A stretch of DNA of 64,000 nt from Morinoia aosen (Eukaryota > Arthropoda > Malacostraca > Amphipoda > Talitridae), in contig CM059575.1 of assembly GCA_030386875.1 (NCBI GenBank), positions 15,648,293 through 15,712,292 on the forward strand, read 5' to 3'. The notes below the pieces were generated by a model. The model saw only the letters and a program-made list of their open reading frames with translations, ran no database searches and was not told the origin of the DNA. Positions 25,518-38,866 of this stretch are shown piece after piece. How positions within the stretch are numbered: the first letter of the stretch is position 1; every line of letters starts with the position of its first letter. The position numbers were made by a program, and so were the translations under genes.

Positions 25518-25699
25518 TATACGCTTACGATCGAGAGCCAGAGGATAGGCTTAATTTTATAAGGGTCTAATAAAGCTCAAACTACAGCTGGCCCCTCCGC
25601 TTCGGACAGGCCGCACAAAAACTACGGCTACATGATCGTCGATCATGAATTTAATAGAGAGGAAACCACCTCTCGTTCCTTTTCGACTTTTTGATTAAC
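25518..25699 (-). repeat. Right terminal inverted repeat
   Basis: Inverted partner of 23,609-23,790. The sequence immediately outside it (25,699-25,736) resembles 6,022-6,060, the remnant just upstream of Gypsy pol. Confidence 0.85.
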
Positions 25700-27293
25700 C
25701 TTGCCCGCAATTCTGATGACCGCCGAGATTCCTGTACTGTAAAGTAGTACTAAAACTTTGAAGTTATTAAAAGATTGTTAATGTTGAGGACTAACTCGAA
25801 CAAAACCGAGACGACATGAGAATCAGCGCGGAAACTGACGAGGGTTGATCCCCTCAGCCAGGTCAGGCAAGAGATCTCCCATGCATGAGTGCTCACTGGA
25901 AAATTCGCCCCAAGTACTCGCCGTGCTACAATCTATATTTATCGCCTATAGCGATGAATGTGCGTTATTTAGAAATAGTTTATGAAAGTGAATGCAAGTA
26001 TGATTTGTTGTAAAAGATTAGAAGGCCCATATTGCCTTGATCATGACTATTAACTTCAATTAAAATTGAGATCAGCCTACCCGCTTATCACCAACGCCCA
26101 GAAGGACTTGTAAGATAAGTCTTCATTATTACAACCATGTCCAACCGCCTTCTTTTTCAATAGCTTTGTGAAAGATAACTATCAGAGTTCATATGTGAAT
26201 CAAGTGCTCTTTCATGTTTCTAATTCCCTTCGTAAGGTTCGAAGAATGATAGTGTAGAATGGAAAAGACGAGAAGATACCTGCATATGATAATGACGATG
26301 CTGAACGCGCACGTACAAATGATATTCTTTAAAATACGGATTTACTGGTGCCCTCGATACAAGTTTACCGATGATAATTATTTAGTCATGATGACCGAAG
26401 GGAATCATTGAATCATATTATTTGATGAATGAATTATGTAATTATATCAATGTAGCTTGTCTCATCATTAGAGGCTGTTGGCAGCGGATACCAAATGATT
26501 GAAATGATTCATTAAATAACATAATTACTGTCGGAAAAAATATCAATTCCAACATGTGATACAAGGCCACATTGGAAAGAAAATTCATCTAAAATGAGCT
26601 AAAAATCAGAGGCCAAAGCACTGAATACTGAAGTAAATAGAACCATAATATTTATGAAAGAACAATGAATTTTTCAGTCTGGTAATATACATGTTCTCTG
26701 AGCTAATTACATATTCCTAGTTGATATGTTACCACGAAAAGATACTTCTGAACTTCAACAATGTCTAAGTTTTAGTTCTGGACTCAGAATTATTTACTTC
26801 TAACCATTATACTTTGAACATTATCCCACGATACTGCAAAGGCCTAAGCACACGCATCAAATTAAGATGGGACATTCAGAGGCGCTGTTCATGACTGTGC
26901 CACGGCCTCTGTATTACATGAGTTTATAAGCTTAATCAAACTTAGAATACTTTAACCAAGGGAATACCTTCTCATATTCTTCTCTCAGTCGTTTGTTCAA
27001 CTATCGGAATGGGCATTTTGAAGCTCATGCATGCTCACTTACTAAGAATCTTCAAGTTGATGATGTTTTTGAATGATGTTTTTCATCAACTTCATTGGAA
27101 ATAAACTCTTTTTCTTTTTCTTTCTTAGAGAAGAACGAAGCGACCAGCCGAGCGAGCGAGAACAGTTTTATAATACAGCACGATCCATGTATTTCCTTTC
27201 CAATCATTATAATCATTTACACTTCAGTTTAAATCGCACAATTTTGGTATAATTGATATTTTATTTGGGAAATATTTGCACACACTGATGCAT
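25700..27293. other. No gene seen; left flank of satellite array
   Basis: After the short Gypsy-like stretch at 25,699-25,736, the sequence is ordinary and AT-rich up to the first satellite unit. Stretches near 26,820 and 26,961 loosely resemble 43,806 and 47,501. Confidence 0.45.
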
Positions 27294-29992
27294 GAGCCCA
27301 TCAATAACATTATAACGATTTGATGTGTAAAGCAACATAATGAGTTGATAGCGTGAGCTTGTCAATAACATTATAACGATTTGATGTGTAAAGCAACATA
27401 ATGAGTTGATAGCGTGAGCTTTTCAATAACATTATAACGATTTGATGTGTAAAGCAACATAATGAGTTGATAGCGTGAGCTTGTCAATAACATTATAACG
27501 ATTTGATGTGTAAAGCAACATAATGAGTTGATAGCGTGACCTTGTCAATAACATTATAACGATTTGATGTGTAAAGCAACATAATGAGTTGATAGCGTGA
27601 GCTTGTCAATAACATTATAACGATTTGATGTGTAAAGCAACATAATGAGTTGATAGCGTGAGCTTTTCAATAACATTATAACGATTTGATGTGTAAAGCA
27701 ACATAATGAGTTGATAGCGTGAGCTTGTCAATAATATTATAACGATTTGATGTGTAAAGCAACATAATGAGTTGATAGCGTGAGCTTGTCAATAACATTA
27801 TAACGATTTGATGTGTAAAGCAACATAATGAGTTGATAGCGTGAGCTTGTCAATAACATTATAACGATTTGATGTGTAAAGCAACATAATGAGTTGATAG
27901 CGTGACCTTGTCAATAACATTATAACGATTTGATGTGTAAAGCAACATAATGAGTTGATAGCGTGAGCTTGTCAATAACATTATAACGATTTGATGTGTA
28001 AAGCAACATAATGAGTTGATAGCGTGAGCTTGTCAATAACATTATAACGATTTGATGTGTAAAGCAACATAATGAGTTGATAGCGTGAGCTTGTCAATAA
28101 CATTATAACGATTTGATGTGTAAAGCAACATAATGAGTTGATAGCGTGAGCTTGTCAATAACATTATAACGATTTGATGTGTAAAGCAACATAATGAGTT
28201 GATAGCGTGAGCTTGTCAATAACATTATAACGATTTGATGTGTAAAGCAACATAATGAGTTGATAGCGTGAGCTTGTCAATAACATTATAACGATTTGAT
28301 GTGTAAAGCAACATAATGAGTTGATAGCGTGAGCTTGTCAATAACATTATAACGATTTGATGTGTAAAGCAACATAATGAGTTGATAGCGTGAGCTTGTC
28401 AATAACGTTATAACGATTTGATGTGTAAAGCAACATAATGAGTTGATAGCGTGAGCTTGTCAATAACGTTATAACGATTTGATGTGTAAAGCAACATAAT
28501 GAGTTGATAGCGTGAGCTTGTCAATAACGTTATAACGATTTGATGTGTAAAGCAACATAATGAGTTGATAGCGTGAGCTTGTCAATAACGTTATAACGAT
28601 TTGATGTGTAAAGCAACATAATGAGTTGATAGCGTGAGCTTGTCAATAACATTATAACGATTTGATGTGTAAAGCAACATAATGAGTTGATAGCGTGAGC
28701 TTGTCAATAACATTATAACGATTTGATGTGTAAAGCAACATAATGAGTTGATAGCGTGAGCTTGTCAATAACGTTATAACGATTTGATGTGTAAAGCAAC
28801 ATAATGAGTTGATAGCGTGAGCTTGTCAATAACATTATAACGATTTGATGTGTAAAGCAACATAATGAGTTGATAGCGTGAGCTTGTAAATAACGTTATA
28901 ACGATTTGATGTGTAAAGCAACATAATGAGTTGATAGCGTGAGCTTGTCAATAACATTATAACGATTTGACGTGTAAAGCAACATAATGAGTTGATAGCG
29001 TGAGCTTGTCAATAACGTTATAACGATTTGATGTGTAAAGCAACATAATGAGTTGATAGCGTGAGCTTGTCAATAACATTATAACGATTTGATGTGTAAA
29101 GCAACATAATGAGTTGATAGCGTGAGCTTGTCAATAACATTATAACGATTTGATGTGTAAAGCAACATAATGAGTTGATAGCGCGACCTTGTCAATGACA
29201 TTATAACGATTTGATGTGTAAAGCAACATAATGAGTTGATAGCGTGAGCTTGTCAATAACATTATAACGATTTGATGTGTAAAGCAACATAATGAGTTGA
29301 TAGCGTGAGCTTGTCAATAACGTTATAACGATTTGATGTGTAAAGCAACATAATGAGTTGATAGCGTGAGCTTGTCAATAACATTATAACGATTTGATGT
29401 GTAAAGCAACATAATGAGTTGATAGCGTGAGCTTGTCAATAACATTATAACGATTTGATGTGTAAAGCAACATAATGAGTTGATAGCGTGAGCTTGTCAA
29501 TAACGTTATAACGATTTGATGTGTAAAGCAACATAATGAGTTGATAGCGTGAGCTTGTCAATAACGTTATAACGATTTGATGTGTAAAGCAACATAATGA
29601 GTTGATAGCGTGAGCTTGTCAATAACGTTATAACGATTTGATGTGTAAAGCAACATAATGAGTTGATAGCGTGAGCTTGTCAATAACGTTATAACGATTT
29701 GATGTGTAAAGCAACATAATGAGTTGATAGCGTGAGCTTGTCAATAACGTTATAACGATTTGATGTGTAAAGCAACATAATGAGTTGATAGCGTGAGCTT
29801 GTCAATAACGTTATAACGATTTGATGTGTAAAGCAACATAATGCGTTGATAGCGTGAGCTTGTCAATAACGTTATAACGATTTGATGTGTAAAGCAACAT
29901 AATGAGTTGATAGCGTGAGCTTGTCAATAACATTATAACGATTTGATGTGTAAAGCAACATAATGAGTTGATAGCGTGAGCTTGTCAATAAC
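27294..29992 (+). repeat. 61-bp satellite array, block 1 (about 44 units)
   Basis: Head-to-tail 61-bp monomers of the type CTTGTCAATAACATTATAAC / GATTTGATGTGTAAAGCAAC / ATAATGAGTTGATAGCGTGA / G. Units differ by only a few substitutions. The leftmost units (to about 28,400) carry AACATT, and AACGTT variants appear further right. The array has no coding capacity: stops occur in every frame. Diagnostic variants recur at multiples of 61 bp, such as a TGACCTTG unit at 27,540 and 27,906 (six units apart). Confidence 0.97.
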
Positions 29993-31094
29993 TACGAAAA
30001 ACTAGGCGAAGTGGAGAAAGTAAACCTTGATGGCCGGGAGAATTTATTCGCGTAAAGTTACAGTTAAGAGGCGAATAATCAAGTAGAACATAGATATTGC
30101 CCGCAGCTCGTTAGAATTGGACGACGCTGCATACGGCCACCAAGTGGAGAAGATCAGTAGGCGCGATCTTCTCGGGCCACTTCAGTTAATCGTGCCCTGG
30201 TGAAAATAGCAAGAAAAATCGTTAATTTCACCTCAACGAAATAATTTCTTTACTGCGATCGCTGTAGGAAGATGGTTATCAAGTTACGTAATAGTTTTCG
30301 TTATAAGTTAATAGTTATAGTTATAATTTTAGTTCTAGTTCTAGTTCTAGTTCTAGTTATAAGTTAATAGTTATACTCCCAGGGCTCAAGGTAAGTTATA
30401 GTTATAGTTATACACCCAAGGCTCAAGGTAAGTTATAGTTATAGTTACAGTTATACACCCAAGGCTCAAGGTAAGTTATAGTTATATACCTAAGGTTCAA
30501 GGTAAGTTATAGTTATACACCTAAGGTTAAAGGTAAGTTATAGTTATATTTCACCAGGTAAATTTACGGGAGCGGATCTTATAGAAGCTCAATGGAAGCT
30601 AAATCACTGGTAGACGTGCGCCAAGTCTACGTGAACTAACCTCAGCTGCCATCAAGTAGGGAGTTCCGTTGACGACGCAGAGGAGACGTGAAGACTCCCG
30701 TCCAGGCACGGATTCCCACCATCGCAGGTGCCGAAGAGAGGAAGGCGGGGCAGTGCAGTGCAGTGAAGAGTGGTTTAGCCCCTCATGGTTTCCCCCACGG
30801 AGTTCGGACGAATTCCAACGAAGATGCTCACGCTCATCGTAGCCGAAGGAGAGCAGTCGGAAATACCCCGGGGAAACGCGTTGAAATAACGATGAAAGTA
30901 GAGGCTACGAGTTAAGGCACGAGGCGGCTGCTCGGTGAAAGGTGTTCTGCTGGTAGGGCTTCTGAGAGATTCAGAGAACGGTTACTTCTACCAGCGTTAG
31001 TCACAGCCGAAGTAAACCGGATAATTCACGAGACTAGAGCAGCCCACCAGTGAATGTGAGCTTCCTTTTAAATGAAATAATTTTTGTTTTCTTT
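29993..31094. mobile_element. 1,102-bp insertion inside the satellite, class unknown
   Basis: The satellite stops after AATAAC (29,987-29,992) and resumes with AATAAC (31,095-31,100). Removing the insert plus one copy restores the 61-bp phase exactly, as expected for a transposition event with a 6-bp target-site duplication. The insert starts TACGAAAAACT and ends TTTGTTTTCTTT, with no clear terminal inverted repeat or TG...CA ends. It contains a GTTATAGTTATA/GGCTCAAGGTAA minisatellite at about 30,320-30,550 and a GC-richer tail with a 75-codon ORF (30,688-30,915) lacking recognisable features. It is probably a non-autonomous element. Confidence 0.75.
30320..30550 (+). repeat. AGTTATAGTTATA / CAAGGTAAGTTATA minisatellite
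   Basis: Irregular tandem units built from GTTATA hexamers and a CCAAGGCTCAAGGTAAGTTA module, about five module copies, inside the satellite-embedded insertion. Confidence 0.75.
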
Positions 31095-34000
31095 AATAAC
31101 GTTATAACGATTTGATGTGTAAAGCAACATAATGAGTTGATAGCGTGAGCTTGTCAATAACGTTATAACGATTTGATGTGTAAAGCAACATAATGAGTTG
31201 ATAGCGTGAGCTTGTCAATAACATTATAACGATTTGATGTGTAAAGCAACATAATGAGTTGATAGCGTGAGCTTGTCAATAACATTATAACGATTTGATG
31301 TGTAAAGCAACATAATGAGTTGATAGCGTGAGCTTGTCAATAACATTATAACGATTTGATGTGTAAAGCAACATAATGAGTTGATAGCGTGAGCTTTTCA
31401 ATAACATTATAACGATTTGATGTGTAAAGCAACATAATGAGTTGATAGCGTGAGCTTGTCAATAACGTTATAACGATTTGATGTGTAAAGCAACATAATG
31501 AGTTGATAGCGTGAGCTTGTCAATAACATTATAACGATTTGATGTGTAAAGCAACATAATGAATTGATAGCGTGAGCTTGTCAATAACATTATAACGATT
31601 TGATGTGTAAAGCAACATAATGAGTTGATAGCGTGAGCTTGTCAATAACGTTATAACGATTTGATGTGTAAAGCAACATAATGAGTTGATAGCGTGAGCT
31701 TGTCAATAACGTTATAACGATTTGATGTGTAAAGCAACATAATGAGTTGATAGCGTGAGCTTGTCAATAACGTTATAACGATTTGATGTGTAAAGCAACA
31801 TAATGAGTTGATAGCGTGAGCTTGTCAATAACGTTATAACGATTTGATGTGTAAAGCAACATAATGAGTTGATAGCGTGAGCTTGTCAATAACGTTATAA
31901 CGATTTGATGTGTAAAGCAACATAATGAGTTGATAGCGTGAGCTTGTCAATAACGTTATAACGATTTGATGTGTAAAGCAACATAATGAGTTGATAGCGT
32001 GAGCTTGTCAATAACATTATAACGATTTGATGTGTAAAGCAACATAATGAGTTGATAGCGTGAGCTTGTCAATAACATTATAACGATTTGATCTGTAAAT
32101 CAACATAATGAGTTGATAGCGTGAGCTTGTCAATAACGTTATAACGATTTGATGTGTAAAGCAACAAAATGAGTTGATAGCGTGAGCTTGTCAATAACGT
32201 TATAACGATTTGATGTGTAAAGCAACATAATGAGTTGATAGCGTGAGCTTGTCAATAACGTTATAACGATTTGATGTGTAAAGCAACATAATGAGTTGAT
32301 AGCGTGAGCTTGTCAATAACATTATAACGATTTGATGTGCAAAGCAACATAATGAGTTAATAGCGTGAGCTTGTCAATAACGTTATAACGATTTGATGTG
32401 TAAAGCAACATAATGAGTTGATAGCGTGAGCTTGTCAATAACGTTATAACGATTTGATGTGTAAAGCAACATAATGAGTTGATAGCGTGAGCTTGTCAAT
32501 AACATTATAACGATTTGATGTGTAAAGCAACATAATGAGTTGATAGCCTGAGCTTGTCAATAACAGTATAACGATTTGATGTGTAAAGCAACATAATGAG
32601 TGGATAGCGTGAGCTTGTCAATAACGTTATAACGATTTGATGTGTAAAGCAACATAATGAGTTGATAGCGTGAGCTTGTCAATAACGTTATAACGATTTG
32701 ATGTGTAAAGCAACATAATGAGTTGATAGCGTGAGCTTGTCAATAACATTATAACGATTTGATGTGTAAAGCAACATAATGAGTTGATAGCGTGAGCTTG
32801 TCAATAACGTTATTACGATTTGATGTGTAAAGCAACATAATGAGTTGATAGCGTGAGCTTGTCAATAACGTTATAACGATTTGATGTGTAAAGCAACATA
32901 ATGAGTTGATAGCGCGACCTTGTCAATAACATTATAACGATTTGATGTGTAAAGCAACATAATGAGTTGATAGCGTGAGCTTGTCAATAACATTATAACG
33001 ATTTGATGTGTAAAGCAATATAATGAGTTGATAGCGTGAGCTTGTCAATAACGTTATAACGATTTGATGTGTAAAGCAACATAATGAGTTGATAGCGTGA
33101 GCTTGTCAATAACATTATAACGATTTGATGTGTAAAGCAACATAATGAGTTGATAGCGTGAGCTTGTCAATAACATTATAACGATTTGATGTGTAAAGCA
33201 ACATAATGAGTTGATAGCGTGAGCTTGTCAATAACGTTATAACGATTTGATGTGTAAAGCAACATAATGAGTTGATAGCGTGAGCTTGTCAATAACGTTA
33301 TAACGATTTGATGTGTAAAGCAACATAATGAGTTGATAGCGTGAGCTTGTCAATAACGTTATAACGATTTGATGTGTAAAGCAACATAATGAGTTGATAG
33401 CGTGAGCTTGTCAATAACGTTATAACGATTTGATGTGTAAAGCAACATAATGAGTTGATAGCGTGAGCTTGTCAATAACGTTATAACGATTTGATGTGTA
33501 AAGCAACATAATGAGTTGATAGCGTGAGCTTGTCAATAACGTTATAACGATTTGATGTGTAAAGCAACATAATGAGTTGATAGCGTGAGCTTGTCAATAA
33601 CGTTATAACGATTTGATGTGTAAAGCAACATAATGCGTTGATAGCGTGAGCTTGTCAATAACGTTATAACGATTTGATGTGTAAAGCAACATAATGAGTT
33701 GATAGCGTGAGCTTGTCAATAACATTATAACGATTTGATGTGTAAAGCAACATAATGAGTTGATAGCGTGAGCTTGTCAATAACGTTATAACGATTTGAT
33801 GTGTAAAGCAACATAATGAGTTGATAGCGTGAGCTTGTCAATAACGTTATAACGGTTTGATGTGTAAAGCAACATAATGAGTTGATAGCGTGAGCTTGTC
33901 AATAACATTATACCGATTTGATGTGTAAAGCAACATAATGAGTTGATAGCGTGAGCTTGTCAATAACATTATAACGATTTGATGTGTAAAGCAACATAAT

Positions 34001-37000
34001 GAGTTGATAGCGTGAGCTTGTCAATAACATTATAACGATTTGATGTGTAAAGCAACATAATGAGTTGATAGCGTGAGCTTTTCAATAACATTATAACGAT
34101 TTGATGTGTAAAGCAACATAATGAGTTGATAGCGTGAGCTTGTCAATAACGTTATAACGATTTGATGTGTAAAGCAACATAATGAGTTGATAGCGTGAGC
34201 TTGTCAATAACATTATAACGATTTGATGTGTAAAGCAACATAATGAGTTGATAGCGTGAGCTTGTCAATAACATTATAACGATTTGATGTGTAAAGCAAC
34301 ATAATGAGTTGATAGCGTGAGCTTGTCAATAACGTTATAACGATTTGATGTGTAAAGCAACATAATGAGTTGATAGCGTGAGCTTGTCAATAACGTTATA
34401 ACGATTTGATGTGTAAAGCAACATAATGAGTTGATAGCGTGAGCTTGTCAATAACGTTATAACGATTTGATGTGTAAAGCAACATAATGAGTTGATAGCG
34501 TGAGCTTGTCCATAACGTTATAACGATTTGATGTGTAAAGCAACATAATGAGTTGATAGCGTGAGCTTGTCAATAACGTTATAACGATTTGATGTGTAAA
34601 GCAACATAATGAGTTGATAGCGTGAGCTTGTCAATAACGTTATAACGATTTGATGTGTAAAGCAACATAATGAGTTGATAGCGTGAGCTTGTCAATAACA
34701 TTATAACGATTTGATGTGTAAAGCAACATAATGAGTTGATAGCGTGAGCTTGTCAATAACATTATAACGATTTGATCTGTAAAGCAACATAATGAGTTGA
34801 TAGCGTGAGCTTGTCAATAACGTTATAACGATTTGATGTGTAAAGCAACATAATGAGTTGATAGCGTGAGCTTGTCAATAACGTTATAACTATTTGATGT
34901 GTAAAGCAACATAATGAGTTGATAGCGTGAGCTTGTCAATAACGTTATAACGATTTGATGTGTAAAGCAACATAATGAGTTGATAGCATGAGCTTGTCAA
35001 TAACATTATAACGATTTGATGTGTAAAGCAACATAATGAGTTGATAGCGTGAGCTTGTCAATAACGTTATAACGATTTGATGTGTAAAGCAACATAATGA
35101 GTTGATAGCGTGAGCTTGTCAATAACGTTATAACGATTTGATGTGTAAAGCAACATAATGAGTTGATAGCGTGAGCTTGTCAATAACATTATAACGATTT
35201 GATGTGTAAAGCAACATAATGAGTTGATAGCCTGAGCTTGTCAATAACAGTATAACGATTTGATGTGTAAAGCAACATAATGAGTGGATAGCGTGAGCTT
35301 GTCATTAACGTTATAACGATTTGATGTGTAAAGCAACATAATGAGTTGATAGCGTGAGCTTGTCAATAACGTTATAACGATTTGATGTGTAAAGCAACAT
35401 AATGAGTTGATAGCGTGAGCTTGTCAATAACATTATAACGATTTGATGTGTAAAGCAACATAATGAGTTGATAGCGTGAGCTTGTCAATAACGTTATAAC
35501 GATTTGATGTGTAAAGCAACATAATGAGTTGATAGCGTGAGCTTGTCAATAACGTTATAACGATTTGATGTGTAAAGCAACATAATGAGTTGATAGCGTG
35601 AGCTTGTCAATAACATTATAACGATTTGATGTGTAAAGCAACATAATGAGTTGATAGCGTGAGCTTGTCAATAACATTATAACGATTTGATGTGTAAAGC
35701 AACATAATGAGTTGATAGCGTGAGCTTGTCAATAACATTATAACGATTTGATGTGTAAAGCAACATAATGAGTTGATAGCGTGAGCTTGTCAATAACGTT
35801 ATAACGATTTGATGTGTAAAGCAACATAATGAGTTGATAGCGTGAGCTTGTCAATAACGTTATAACGATTTGATGTGTAAAGCAACATAATGAGTTGATA
35901 GCGTGAGCTTGTCAATAACATTATAACGATTTGATGTGTAAAGCAACATAATGAGTTGATAGCGTGAGCTTGTCAATAACATTATAACGATTTGATGTGT
36001 AAAGCAACATAATGAATTGATAGCGTGAGCTTGTCAATAACGTTATAACGATTTGATGTGTAAAGCAACATAATGAGTTGATAGCGTGAGCTTGTCAATA
36101 ACGTTGTAACGATTTGATGTGTAAAGCAACATAATGAGTTGATAGCGTGAGCTTGTCAATAACGTTATAACGATTTGATGTGTAAAGCAACATAATGAGT
36201 TGATAGCGTGAGCTTGTCAATAACGTTATAACGATTTGATGTGTAAAGCAACATAATGAGTTGATAGCGTGAGCTTGTCAATAACGTTATAACGATTTGA
36301 TGTGTAAAGCAACATAATGAGTTGATAACGTGAGCTTGTCAATAACGTTATAACGATTTGATGTGTAAAGCAACATAATGAGTTGATAGCGTGAGCTTGT
36401 CAATAACGTTATAACGATTTGATGTGTAAAGCAACATAATGAGTTGATAGCGTGAGCTTGTCAATAACATTATAACGATTTGATGTGTAAAGCAACATAA
36501 TGAGTTGATAGCGTGAGCTTGTTAATAACATTATAACGATTTGATGTGTAAAGCAACATAATGAGTTGATAGCGTGAGCTTGTCAATAACATTATAACGA
36601 TTTGATGTGTAAGGCAACATAATGAGTTGATAGCGTGAGCTTTTCAATAACATTATAACGATTTGATGTGTAAAGCAACATAATGAGTTGATAGCGTGAG
36701 CTTGTCAATAACGTTATAACGATTTGATGTGTAAAGCAACATAATGAGTTGATAGCGTGAGCTTGTCAATAACATTATAACGATTTGATGTGTAAAGCAA
36801 CATAATGAGTTGATAGCGTGAGCTTGTCAATAACATTATAACGATTTGATGTGTAAAGCAACATTATGAGTTGATAGCGTGAGCTTGTCAATAACATTAT
36901 AACGATTTGATGTGTAAAGCAACATAATGAGTTGATAGCGTGAGCTTGTCAATAACATTATAACGATTTGATGTGTAAAGCAACATAATGAGTTGATAGC

Positions 37001-38866
37001 GTGAGCTTGTCAATAACGTTATAACGATTTGATGTGTAAAGCAACATAATGAGTTGATAGCGTGAGCTTGTCAATAACGTTATAACGATTTGATGTGTAA
37101 AGCAACATAATGAGTTGATAGCGTGAGCTTGTCAATAACGTTTTAACGATTTGATGTGTAAAGCAACATAATGAGTTGATAGCGTGAGCTTGTCAATAAC
37201 GTTATAACGATTTGATGTGTAAAGCAACATAATGAGTTGATAGCGTGAGCTTGTCAATAACATTATAACGATTTGATGTGTAAAGCAACATAATGAGTTG
37301 ATAGCGTGAGCTTGTCAATAACGTTATAACGATTTGATGTGTAAAGCAACATAATGAGTTGATAGCGTGAGCTTGTCAATAACATTATAACGATTTGATG
37401 TGTAAAGCAATATAATGAGTTGATAGCGTGAGCTTGTCAATAACATTATAACGATTTGATGTGTAAAGCAACATAATGAGTTGATAGCGTGAGCTTGTCA
37501 ATAACGTTATAACGATTTGATGTGTAAAGCAACATAATGAGTTGACAGCGTGAGCTTGTCAATAACATTATAACGATTTGATGTGTAAAGCAACATAATG
37601 AGTTGATAGCGTGAGCTTGTCAATAACGTTATAACGATTTGATGTGTAAAGCAACATAATGAGTTGATAGCGTGAGCTTGTCAATAACGTTATAACGATT
37701 TGATGTGTAAAGCAACATAATTAGTTGATAGCCTGAGCTTGTCAATAACAGTATAACGATTTGATGTGTAAAGCAACATAATGAGTTGATAGCGTGAGCT
37801 TGTCAATAACGTTATAACGATTTGATGTGTAAAGCAACATAATGAGTTGATAGCGTGAGCTTCTCAATAACATTATAACGATTTGATGTGTAAAGCAACA
37901 TAATGAGATGATAGCGTGAGCTTGTCAATAACGTTATAACGATTTGATGTGTAAAGCAACATAATGAGTTGATAGCGTGAGCTTGTCAATAACATTATAA
38001 CGATTTGATGTGTAATGCAACATAGTGAGTTGATAGCGTGAGCTTGTCAATAACATTATAACGATTTGATGTGTAAAGCAACATAATGAGTTGATAGCGT
38101 GAGCTTGTCAATAGCGTTATAACGATTTGATGTGTAAAGCAACATAATGAGTTGATAGCGTGAGCGTGTCAATAACATTATAACGATTTGATGTGTAAAG
38201 CAACATAATGAGTTGATAGCCTGAGCTTGTCAATAACATTATAACGATTTGATGTGTAAAGCAACATAATGAGTTGATAGCGTGAGCTTGTCAATAACGT
38301 TATAACGATTTGATGTGTAAAGCAACATAATGAGTTGATAGCGTGAGCTTGTTAATAACATTATAACGATTTGATGTGTAAAGCAACATAATGAGTTGAT
38401 AGCGTGAGCTTGTCAATAACATTATAACGATTTGATGTGTAAAGCAACATAATGAGTTGATAGCGTGAGCTTGTCAATAACATTATAACGATTTGATGTG
38501 TAAAGCAACATGGTGAGTTGATAGCGTGAGCTTGTCAATAACATTATAACGATTTGATGTGTAAAGCAACATAATGAGTTGATAGCGTGAACTTGTCAAT
38601 AACATTATAACGATTTGATGTGTAAAGCAACATAATGAGTTGATAGCGTGAACTTGTCAATAACATTATAACGATTTGATGTGTAAAGCAACATAATGAG
38701 TTGATAGCGTGAGCTTGTCAATAACATTATAACGATTTGATGTGTAAAGCAACATGGTGAGTTGATGGCGTGAGCTTGTCAATAACGTTATAACGATTTG
38801 ATGTGTAAAGCAACATAATGAGTTGATAGCGTGAGCTTGTCAATAACGTTATAACGATGTGACATG
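31095..38866 (+). repeat. 61-bp satellite array, block 2 (about 127 units) with higher-order structure
   Basis: The same 61-bp monomer continues in phase. Rare variants recur at about 2.5-2.7 kb. ATCTGT occurs at 32,091 and 34,775 (2,684 bp, 44 units). CCTGAG with AACAGTATAAC occurs at 32,548, 35,232 and 37,733 (44 and 41 units). A GCTTTTCAA unit occurs at 31,391, 34,075 and 36,637 (44 and 42 units). Multi-kilobase blocks were therefore duplicated as wholes. Confidence 0.97.

Larger units (their letters stand above)
23609..25699. mobile_element. Unclassified element with 182-bp terminal inverted repeats
   Basis: The ends 23,609-23,790 and 25,518-25,699 are inverted copies about 182 bp long, starting GTTAATCAAAA and containing the palindrome CATGATCGACGATCATG. 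Between them lie about 1.7 kb with a tandem-duplicated motif (near 23,795 and 24,092: GCATCATTT...GAAAATTT), a candidate spliced exon (24,873-25,196) and a polyadenylation signal near 25,404. Long-TIR architecture suggests a DNA transposon or fold-back element. No DDE transposase was recognised and no clean target-site duplication was seen, so the class is open. Confidence 0.7.
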
